DNA of 64,000 nt from contig NZ_LMCT01000034.1 of the NCBI RefSeq assembly GCF_001424875.1, forward strand, positions 207,301 through 271,300, written 5' to 3'. Source of the DNA: Kitasatospora sp. Root107 (GTDB lineage Bacteria; Actinomycetota; Actinomycetes; Streptomycetales; Streptomycetaceae). Shown here piece by piece: positions 57,584-64,000 of this stretch (position 1 is its first letter; each line of letters starts with the position of its first letter). The notes under the pieces are model-generated. The model was not told the origin of the DNA. It made no database searches and was given only the letters and a program-made list of their open reading frames with translations. Made by a program: the position numbers and the translations under genes.

Positions 57584-57949
57584 GGCGCCCCCTCCAGGCC
57601 GGTGTGCCGGGACTCCACGATCACCGATCCGGGGCGGGGGCAGCAGGGCGCGAACGGGGGCGCACGGAGGTGTAACGGGTGGTCAACTCCCGGGCGCGAG
57701 CTGCGCTGCGGCGGTCGGGCTTCCCGCCCGGCTCACCCCGGTGGCGGGGGGTCGGGGCACCGGGCATGGTCGGCGTACGGCACGGGAGGCCGCACCCCTC
57801 GGCGGAAACGTCCCCACTGTCCGCGCAGGTGTCCGAATGGTGGACACCGCGCTGTTCACGTCAGTGTTGCTCCGACCCCCCTTGAACAGGAGAACCTTTC
57901 GAATCTATGGTGGTCCTGTCGAAATAACTCCTGTCTAAGTGGGTCTCTG
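57584..57949 (+). promoter_or_regulatory. Upstream region of the DUF6421 operon with a 7-bp dyad
   Basis: The 366-bp gap has GGTGTCC (57828-57834) mirrored by GGACACC (57842-57848) with spacer GAATGGT, about 100 bp before the DUF6421 start. It resembles a repressor or activator site. No ribosome site is visible just before ATG 57950. Nothing else is seen in the gap. Confidence 0.45.
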
Positions 57950-59365
57950 ATGCAGAATCTTTCGCCCGGGCTGACTGTGGCGGCCGAACTCTCCGGAGTA
58001 TCCCCGGCCGGCCACGCGGCCCACCCCGCCTGGCTACGGCTCAAGGAGGCCGTCGAGGCCCTGCGCCCGTTGCAGTCCAAGGACGGCTCCATCGACCTCT
58101 CCACCGTCCAGCGGTCGGCCGTCGACCCGCTGGTGGGGACCGTGCTCGGCGCGGTCGAGGAGCTCACCCCGCTCTTCCCGCACTCCGCCGACTACCTCGC
58201 GGCCGTCCTCGCCGACCTGCGCAAGTGGGCCGACACCGGCTACCGCGAGCCGGACTTCCTGGACTCGCTGCTCGCCTTCCAGCCCGCCGAGCAGCGCGAG
58301 GACGGCCTCGAGCACCTCGTGGTCTTCCCGATGTACACCCAGAACGGCAACCCGGACCGCAACCTCGAAGCCGTCCTGCTCAAGGTGGTCTGGCCCGAGT
58401 GGCTGGCCGAGCTGGAGCGCACCCGCTTCGACAACCCGATGTTCGTGCCGATCACCTTCACCGACTTCACCGCCGGGTACGACACCAACTCCGCCGTGCT
58501 CTTCCCGGAGACCATCGCCGTCCGGCAGGCCCCCGAGCGGTTCACCTGGGGCGGCATCTTCTGCGACCGCGAGGCCGCCCGCTTCCGCGCCGTCTCCACC
58601 AGCGCCGTCAAGCAGCTCGGCCTGGAGATCCCCGCCGACGCGACCGAGCTGCTCGCCGACCAGCAGCGCTCGCAGCAGACCTTCGTGCTCTGGGACCTGG
58701 TCCACGACCGCACCCACAGCCACGGCGACCTGCCGTTCGACCCGTTCATGATCAAGCAGCGCAGCCCGTTCTGGATGTACGGACTCGAGGAGCTGCGCTG
58801 CGACCTGACCGCCTTCAAGGAGGCCGTCCGCCTGGAGGCGGAGGGCTACGAGCAGGGCCGCGACGTCCAGTACGCGATCCTGTTCGACCGGATGTTCCGC
58901 TTCCCGGTCAGCGGCGACCGGGTCCGCAACTACGACGGCATGGGCGGCCAGCTGCTCTTCGCGTACCTGCACAAGCACGACGCGCTGCGCTGGCGCGACA
59001 ACCGGCTCTCGATCGACTGGGACCGGGTCGCCGAGGTCACCAACGCGCTCTGCGGCGAGATCGAGACCCTGTACCGGGACGGCATCGACCGGCCGAAGAC
59101 CGCGCACTGGATCGCCGCCTACCAGCTGGTCTCCAAGTACCTCACCCCGCACCCGGCCTCCACCTGGGCCAAGGGCCCCGAGGCACTCCCGCTCGGCACC
59201 ACCGACGGCAAGGCCCTCAACAAGGCCCTGTGCGACGCCGTGATGCCGGACGAGTTCCCGCTCAGCATGTTCTACGAGGCCCTGGCCAAGAAGCTCAGCG
59301 GCGTGATCGCCGCCACCACCGGCATCACCGGTGCCACCGCCGACCGCCAGGAGGCCGCCGCGTGA
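57950..59365 (+). CDS. DUF6421 family protein
   Basis: 471 aa from ATG 57950; the frame is open upstream for 1.9 kb but that part is Pro/Arg/Gly-rich shadow of opposite-strand genes. It is a soluble protein with a His-rich motif LVHDRTHSHGDLPFDPFMIKQRSPFWMYGLEELRCDLTAFKEAV (~250-293), which could be a metal-binding site (H-D-x3-H-x-H). The family is conserved in streptomycetes and of unknown function. It is coupled (4-nt overlap) with an SDR gene and then a threonine aldolase gene, a conserved trio, so it probably acts on the same substrate. Confidence 0.8.
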   Translation: MQNLSPGLTVAAELSGVSPAGHAAHPAWLRLKEAVEALRPLQSKDGSIDLSTVQRSAVDPLVGTVLGAVEELTPLFPHSADYLAAVLADLRKWADTGYREPDFLDSLLAFQPAEQREDGLEHLVVFPMYTQNGNPDRNLEAVLLKVVWPEWLAELERTRFDNPMFVPITFTDFTAGYDTNSAVLFPETIAVRQAPERFTWGGIFCDREAARFRAVSTSAVKQLGLEIPADATELLADQQRSQQTFVLWDLVHDRTHSHGDLPFDPFMIKQRSPFWMYGLEELRCDLTAFKEAVRLEAEGYEQGRDVQYAILFDRMFRFPVSGDRVRNYDGMGGQLLFAYLHKHDALRWRDNRLSIDWDRVAEVTNALCGEIETLYRDGIDRPKTAHWIAAYQLVSKYLTPHPASTWAKGPEALPLGTTDGKALNKALCDAVMPDEFPLSMFYEALAKKLSGVIAATTGITGATADRQEAAA

Positions 59366-60111
59366 GCACCCGTCAGCTCGAGAGCAAGGTCATCGCGGTG
59401 GCCGGCGCCACCGGCGCGGCTGGCCGCGCAGTGCTGCGCCGACTGGCCGCCGACGGCGCCACCGTGATCGCGGCGGGCAGCGACGCCCGGCGACTGGACG
59501 AGGTCATGGACGCCACCCGCGCCCAGGTCCCCGGCTCCCGGGTCAGCGGCCAGGTCATCGACCTGCTCGACCCGCAGGAGGTGCACGACTGGGCCGACCA
59601 CCTGGAGGCCGAGCACGGGCACGTCGACGGCCTGTTCCACCTGGTCGGCGGCTGGCGCGGCAGCAAGACCTTCTTCGACAGCCGGATCGACGACTGGGAC
59701 TGGCTGCACGACCGAGTGGTCCGCACCCTCCAGCACACCTCGCTGGCCTTCCAGCCCGCACTGGTGCGCAGCGCCGCCGGCCGGTACGCGATGATCTCCG
59801 CCACCGCCGCGCACAAGCCGACCGCCGGCGGCGCCGCGTACGCCGCGGCCAAGGCGGCGAGCGAGGCCTGGACGCTCTCGATGGCCGACTCCTTCAAGAA
59901 GGAGACCACCTCACCCGACGGCGCCCCGACCGCGGCGGCTGCCATCCTGGTGATCAAGGCTCTGGTCACCCCCGAGATGCGCGTCGAGAAGCCCGAGGCC
60001 AAGTTCCCCGGCTTCACCGACACCGCCGACCTGGCCGACACCCTGGCGGGCCTCTGGGACCGCCCCGCAGCAGAACTGAACGGACAGCACCTGTGGTTGA
60101 CAGCCCGATGA
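59362..60111 (+). CDS. SDR-family NAD(P)-dependent oxidoreductase
   Basis: 249 aa from GTG 59362, overlapping the DUF6421 stop. The cofactor loop is AVAGATGAAGRAVLRRL (~12-28) and the catalytic Tyr-Lys is YAAAKAASEAW (~155). The Ser of the triad is in MISATAAHK. GWRGSKTFFDSRIDDWDW near 95 is in the substrate region. It is a cytosolic dehydrogenase or reductase of unknown substrate in the DUF6421-SDR-aldolase operon. Confidence 0.87.
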   Translation: MSTRQLESKVIAVAGATGAAGRAVLRRLAADGATVIAAGSDARRLDEVMDATRAQVPGSRVSGQVIDLLDPQEVHDWADHLEAEHGHVDGLFHLVGGWRGSKTFFDSRIDDWDWLHDRVVRTLQHTSLAFQPALVRSAAGRYAMISATAAHKPTAGGAAYAAAKAASEAWTLSMADSFKKETTSPDGAPTAAAAILVIKALVTPEMRVEKPEAKFPGFTDTADLADTLAGLWDRPAAELNGQHLWLTAR

Positions 60112-61187
60112 ACGTTGCCAGCGACGCCACCGACGCCGTTCGGCGGCACGACCCCGCCGTCCGGGGCTTCGCCAGCGACAACTACGCCGGTGTGCACCCC
60201 GAGATCCTGGCCGCCCTCGCCGTCGCCAACGGCGGGCACCAGGTCGCGTACGGCGAGGACCAGTACACCGAGCACCTCCAGGAGGTGTTCCGCAAGCACT
60301 TCGGCGAGCGCGCCGAGGCGTACCCCGTCTTCAACGGCACCGGCGCCAACGTGGTCGCCCTGCAGGCCCTGCTGCCGCGCTGGGGCGCGGTGATCGCCGC
60401 CGAGTCCGCCCACATCAACGTGGACGAGTGCGGCGCCCCCGAGAAGATCGCCGGGCTCAAGCTGCTCACCGTCCCCACTCCCGACGGCAAGCTCACCCCC
60501 GAGCTGATCGACCTTCAGGCCTGGGGCTGGGGCGACGAGCACCGCGCCCAGCCGCTGGCCGTCTCGATCACCCAGAACACCGAGCTGGGCACGGTCTACA
60601 CGGCCGAGGAGATCAAGGCGATCTGCGACCACGCCCACGAGCACGGCATGCTCGTGCACCTGGACGGCTCCCGGATCGCCAACGCCGCCGCAGCTCTCGG
60701 GCTGCCGCTGCGCGCCTTCACCACGGACGCCGGGGTCGACGTGCTCTCGTTCGGCGGGACGAAGAACGGCCTGCTGCTGGGCGAGGCCGTGGTGGTCCTC
60801 AACCCGGAGAAGGTCAGGAACCTCAAGTTCCTGCGCAAGATGTCGATGCAGCTCGCCTCGAAGATGCGCTTCGTGTCGGTGCAGTTCGAGGCCCTGCTGA
60901 GCGGTGACCTCTGGCTGCGCAACGCCTCGCACTCCAACGCGATGGCGCAGCGGCTCGCGACGGCGGTCGAGGGCATCGACGGCGTCGAGCTGGTCCGGCC
61001 GGTGCAGGCCAACGCGGTGTTCGCGCTGCTCCCGCGTGAGGTCAGCGAGCGGCTGCAGAAGCGTTACCGCTTCTACTTCTGGAACGAGCAGACCGGCGAG
61101 GTGCGCTGGATGACCGCCTTCGACACCACCGAGGCCGACATCGACGCCTTCGCGGCGGCGATCGCCGAGGAGCTCGGCCGGGGCTGA
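60108..61187 (+). CDS. Threonine aldolase / beta-eliminating lyase-like PLP enzyme
   Basis: 359 aa from ATG 60108 (ATGA overlap with the SDR). Family motifs: FASDNYAGVHPEIL (~20), the YGED-TEHLQEVF segment, HINVDECGAPEKIAGLKL (~103), LHLDGSRIANAAAALG (~182, PLP-ring Asp and Arg) and the PLP lysine in SFGGTKNGLLLGEAV (~217). Low-specificity L-threonine aldolases split beta-hydroxy amino acids to glycine and an aldehyde. The neighbouring SDR may oxidise or reduce a related compound. It is terminated by a hairpin 16 bp later. Confidence 0.88.
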   Translation: MNVASDATDAVRRHDPAVRGFASDNYAGVHPEILAALAVANGGHQVAYGEDQYTEHLQEVFRKHFGERAEAYPVFNGTGANVVALQALLPRWGAVIAAESAHINVDECGAPEKIAGLKLLTVPTPDGKLTPELIDLQAWGWGDEHRAQPLAVSITQNTELGTVYTAEEIKAICDHAHEHGMLVHLDGSRIANAAAALGLPLRAFTTDAGVDVLSFGGTKNGLLLGEAVVVLNPEKVRNLKFLRKMSMQLASKMRFVSVQFEALLSGDLWLRNASHSNAMAQRLATAVEGIDGVELVRPVQANAVFALLPREVSERLQKRYRFYFWNEQTGEVRWMTAFDTTEADIDAFAAAIAEELGRG

Positions 61188-61202
61188 CGGCTGCGCTCTC
61201 CG

Positions 61203-61233
61203 ACCGCCCCCGCCGTTCGACGGCGGGGGCGGT
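61203..61233 (+). terminator. Terminator after the DUF6421-SDR-aldolase operon
   Basis: ACCGCCCCCGCCG (61203-61215) pairs perfectly with CGGCGGGGGCGGT (61221-61233), loop TTCGA, followed by TTCC. Confidence 0.85.
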
Positions 61234-61239
61234 TCCGTG

Positions 61240-62103
61240 TCAGTGGAGAGCCGTGCCGCCCACCTGGTCGGCCAGTTCGGTCAGAGCCGGGCCGAGCGGC
61301 AGCCCGATCCGGGTGGTGGCGAGGTCGTCGCCCCGGGTGGGCCCCTGGTTCACGATCACCACCGGTGTGCCGTCCCGGGCCGCCCGGCGGACGAAGCGCA
61401 GCCCCGACATCACGGTCAGGGACGAGCCGAGGACCAGCAGCAGCTGCCCGGCCGCCACCAGCTCGAAGCAGCGCTCCACCCGGGGCTTGGGCACGCTCTC
61501 GCCGAAGAACACCACGTCCGGCTTGAGGACCCCGCCGCACTCCGTGCACGGCGCCACCTGGAACGTCTCGACCAGCCCGTCCGGTAGCAGCGCGTCGCCG
61601 TCCGCCTGGGGCCGGGCCTGGGCTTCCCGGAAGTGACCATTCAGCTCTGCCAGCCGCCGGTCGAGCGCGGTGCGAGGGGTGAGGTGACGGCAGGTCAGAC
61701 AGACCACCCGGTCCAGCCCGCCGTGCAGCTCCACCGCCTGCCGGGTGCCGGCCGCCCGGTGCAGGCCGTCCACGTTCTGGGTGATCACCGCCGACACATG
61801 GCCCGAGCGGCGCAACCGCTCCACCGCCCGATGCCCGGCGTTCGGCTCGGCCCGCGCGATGGTCCGCCACCCGGCGTGGCTCCGCGCCCAGTAGCGGCGG
61901 CGGGCCTCCGCGCTGCCGGTGAACTCCTGAAAGGTCATCGGGGTGCCGGGCCGTCGGCTGCCGGTCTCACCCCGGTAGTCGGGGATGCCCGACTCGGTCG
62001 ACAGCCCCGCCCCGCTCAGGACCACCACGCCCCGCCCGGCTACCAGCTCGGCCAGTGACTCCAGCGCCGCTGCCTCTGTGTCTGCTGTAACAGGCTCCTT
62101 CAT
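61240..62103 (-). CDS. Sir2-family NAD-dependent protein deacylase
   Basis: 287 aa. Sirtuin motifs: GAGLSTESGIPDYRG (~30), TQNVDGLH (~110, with the catalytic His in VELHGG ~126), two zinc-binding CxxC pairs (CLTC ~133 and CTEC ~187), and GSSLTV (~225). The length and zinc spacing suggest class II (SIRT4-like) sirtuins, which often have lipoamidase or ADP-ribosyl activity. It is convergent with the aldolase operon. Confidence 0.93.
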   Translation of the reverse strand: MKEPVTADTEAAALESLAELVAGRGVVVLSGAGLSTESGIPDYRGETGSRRPGTPMTFQEFTGSAEARRRYWARSHAGWRTIARAEPNAGHRAVERLRRSGHVSAVITQNVDGLHRAAGTRQAVELHGGLDRVVCLTCRHLTPRTALDRRLAELNGHFREAQARPQADGDALLPDGLVETFQVAPCTECGGVLKPDVVFFGESVPKPRVERCFELVAAGQLLLVLGSSLTVMSGLRFVRRAARDGTPVVIVNQGPTRGDDLATTRIGLPLGPALTELADQVGGTALH

Positions 62104-62180
62104 GCGGCCAGGGTAGATCTCGACGGCCCGTCACCTCGTTCAGTAGGCTCCGCCGACAATCTGGGCGACGGGGGACAGGT

Positions 62181-63140
62181 ATGACTTCCACGGAACTGTT
62201 GGTCGTAGTGGTGATCGGCACGGCGATCGGGATACCGCTCGGGCTCTACCTCAGGCGGCGCCTGCACGGCGACGCCGCCACCCAGGCAGCGAACCGGGCT
62301 CACGCGGACGGACTGCGTCGCGAACTCCTCGAGCGCACCGCCTTCCCCGGCGAGTGGATCGACCTGGGCGCCTACCTGGTGGAGCAGCCCTACGCCCGCT
62401 CCTATCTCCAGCGCCTCGCCGTCTTCTCACTGCTCCAGCAGGACGGCACCCTGGACGAACTTCCGGTCGGCGACTCGGAGGTCAAGGGCGGCTTCTCCTT
62501 CCGCCTCTCCGAGCAGGCCTGGCTGGACTACCACGAGGCCCGGGCCGCCGGCCGCCGCTCCGGCTACGCCCCGTCGCCGGGGTCTCCCGTGCCGCCGGTG
62601 CCGGCCTGCAGCTGCTGCGACGAACCGTTGGACACCAGCGAGCCGGCCTTCAACTTCCAGCTGCCCGACCCGCTGGCAGCGCTGACGGAGGCGGAGCAGG
62701 AGCGGACGATCACCTTCTACTCCGAGCAGACCGTCCTGACCCGGACCCTCGGCGGTTTCGTCCGGGCCCTGCTCGCGGTACCGCTCGACGACGGACGGGC
62801 CGTCAGCTTCGGCGTCTGGGTCTCCCTGGAGGCGGACACCTACGCGCGGTTCGCCGACGCCGTGCACGGGAAGGGCGACCTCGCCGTCACCTCGTTCGAC
62901 GGCAAGCTCGCGAACGGCCTCGCTCCCTGGGGCGAGGACATCCTCGCCGCGCCGGTCTCCATCGGTTCGCCCCGCCGACCGGAAGGGCTCAGCACTCCCC
63001 GGATCCTCGACAGCCCAGTGCCGGCGGTCGCCGACATCCTGCGGAAGTCGTGGCCACCGGCTGAGATCCTGACGGACGACCGGGCCTGGGCACTCGCGTA
63101 CGACCCGGGGAATCCTCCGAAGCCGCACGCGCACCACTGA
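62181..63140 (+). CDS. Membrane-anchored protein with DUF2199 domain
   Basis: 319 aa from ATG 62181. One N-terminal transmembrane helix (LLVVVVIGTAIGIPLGLYLRRRL) is followed by a helical cytoplasmic region and a C-terminal DUF2199 (~145-300): CSCCDEPLDTSEPAFNFQLPDPL, then VSFGVWVSLEADTYARF. The CxCC pair may bind zinc. DUF2199 function is unknown. Confidence 0.78.
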   Translation: MTSTELLVVVVIGTAIGIPLGLYLRRRLHGDAATQAANRAHADGLRRELLERTAFPGEWIDLGAYLVEQPYARSYLQRLAVFSLLQQDGTLDELPVGDSEVKGGFSFRLSEQAWLDYHEARAAGRRSGYAPSPGSPVPPVPACSCCDEPLDTSEPAFNFQLPDPLAALTEAEQERTITFYSEQTVLTRTLGGFVRALLAVPLDDGRAVSFGVWVSLEADTYARFADAVHGKGDLAVTSFDGKLANGLAPWGEDILAAPVSIGSPRRPEGLSTPRILDSPVPAVADILRKSWPPAEILTDDRAWALAYDPGNPPKPHAHH

Positions 63141-63173
63141 ACGGGCGAAGGGAAGCAAGGGAAGCGAGGCGAG

Positions 63174-63767
63174 TCAGGCGAGGAGGCGCGCCAGTGTGCC
63201 CTGCTCCGTGGAGTACGGCTGCTCCTGGGGGAGCAATTCGGCGGCTGCGGCCATGTCCCCGCTGCGCACCAAGGCGTGGACCTGGTGGGCGAGCGGCGTC
63301 ACGTCGGTGACGCCCACCGTCCACTCGTCGGCGTACCGTGCGGAGGCCTCGCCGGTGAGCCCGAGCTGGAGCGAGCGGTAAGGCAGCGGCTGGAGGTGCA
63401 GGTCACGCTCCGGGTCCCACTGCACGCGGGCCGGGGCCCGCTTGAGCTCCCGCTTCCAGGAGGCCTGATCGGTGTGCACGCCGCGTTCGTTATGGGACAG
63501 GGCGGCGTTCCGGAGCGCCCACTCGAACCCGGCGCGGGAGATCTCGACGGCGAGGACGGTCTCCTGCCCCTCCTTGGTGGCCCAGCCGCAGCGGTACATC
63601 ATCCAGAGGAACGACGGTTTGATCCACGTCATCCGGTCCCGCTGCCAGGCCGAGGGAAACCGACCCTCGCGGGCGGCCGGCAGGCCGATCTCGGGGCGGT
63701 AGGCCTGATAGACGGTGACGGTGGTCGCCGTGTGCTGCGCGCGAATGCGGTGCTTCGGTTCATCCAT
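63174..63767 (-). CDS. DUF4291 family protein
   Basis: 197 aa, ATG start. The family signature is strong: HRIRAQHTATTVTVYQAYRPEIG near the N-terminus, RDRMTWIKPSFLWMMYRCGWATKEGQE (~44-70) and VLAVEISRAGFEWAL. The family is broadly distributed, cytosolic and of unknown biochemical function. It is complete in the window. Confidence 0.88.
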   Translation of the reverse strand: MDEPKHRIRAQHTATTVTVYQAYRPEIGLPAAREGRFPSAWQRDRMTWIKPSFLWMMYRCGWATKEGQETVLAVEISRAGFEWALRNAALSHNERGVHTDQASWKRELKRAPARVQWDPERDLHLQPLPYRSLQLGLTGEASARYADEWTVGVTDVTPLAHQVHALVRSGDMAAAAELLPQEQPYSTEQGTLARLLA

Positions 63768-64000
63768 GGCACGAGGATGAGGCTGGCTGGGCGGGGCGAA
63801 CCACTCGATTTTGTTCGAGGCAGCCTCCGGGCTGATGGTCCTACTGGTGAGAACGCGCTGGTCAGGCGGGTCGCGGAGCGCGTATCGAGGAGGGCTTGGG
63901 GTGCCCGGCGGAGGCGATTTGCTTGTGGGGCGGCGATGCCCGTACAGTTCCGGAGTCGCACCGAGAGGGGCGAAGAAAAGCGAGTCGGCTGAATGAAACT
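63768..64000. other. Window end, no supported gene
   Basis: The last 233 bp after the DUF4291 start hold only short open frames without ribosome sites or recognisable products. It is probably the promoter region of DUF4291 and the start of the next locus. Confidence 0.5.

Noticed and set aside
56078..57949. N-terminal extension of the DUF6421 frame by 624 codons
   Set aside because: It is antisense to the M56 and DUF5134 genes and of biased composition; family-like sequence begins at 57950.
1..64000. tRNA, rRNA or integration sites
   Set aside because: No cloverleaf-like segment, rRNA sequence, integrase gene or att-like direct repeat was recognised by reading the window.

Overview
This is a 64 kb chromosomal window from a very GC-rich actinomycete, almost certainly a streptomycete (Streptomyces or Kitasatospora). 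The evidence is the strong G/C bias at third codon positions, frequent GTG starts, rare TTA (bldA) codons, XRE/DUF397 gene pairs, a SARP regulator, a c-di-AMP riboswitch upstream of an Rpf-type cell-wall hydrolase, and a chitinase with a chitin-type operator. I saw no tRNA, rRNA, CRISPR array, transposase or phage gene.

Region 1-21 kb is mostly housekeeping and accessory genes: the 3' end of an ABC exporter; a large XRE/coiled-coil/helical-repeat protein; two small membrane proteins; a LysR - cysteine dioxygenase-like - YeiH sulfur module; a frameshifted two-half membrane protein; a spermidine-synthase-like protein; a secreted GH18 chitinase; a protein with four copies of a PADFNPF motif; TetR, Nudix, serine hydrolase, LuxR-type and LacI-type genes; a SnoaL-like protein; DUF6325; and a SHOCT protein.

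Region 19.2-29.4 kb is the most interesting part and looks like a compact natural-product cluster that uses neither NRPS nor PKS. A SARP/NB-ARC/TPR regulator with three TTA codons faces six co-directional genes, most of them translationally coupled. These encode a HisC-like aminotransferase, an MppJ-like alpha-keto-acid C-methyltransferase, an ATP-grasp ligase (frameshifted in a C7 run), an MFS exporter, an APC amino-acid transporter and a second, glutathionylspermidine-synthase-like ATP-grasp. SARP-style heptamer repeats spaced 11 bp apart lie between regulator and operon. The simplest reading is production and export of a small peptide containing a beta-methylated amino acid.

Region 29.4-38.3 kb holds an ExaC-like aldehyde dehydrogenase, a type I terpene synthase divergent from a large LuxR-type ATPase regulator, an aldose epimerase, and a putative Fe-S HTH regulator convergent with flavohemoglobin. 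Region 38.4-44.8 kb is a maltose/maltodextrin locus (malE, malF, malG, GH13 glucosidase, malR) with a classic CTTGCAG-type operator and hairpins between cistrons.

Region 44.9-64 kb contains a small membrane protein overlapping an antiparallel gene; an Rpf-LysM-NlpC/P60 wall hydrolase under a c-di-AMP riboswitch; a Tat-exported G8/beta-helix protein; a degenerate CbiX-like protein; a WhiJ/AbaA-like set (DUF397, RsbW-like kinase, XRE-DUF5753) sharing TGCACGTGCA palindromes; TetR; a divergent MFS/MarR pair; an M56 peptidase; DUF5134; a coupled DUF6421 - SDR - threonine aldolase operon; a sirtuin; DUF2199 and DUF4291 proteins.
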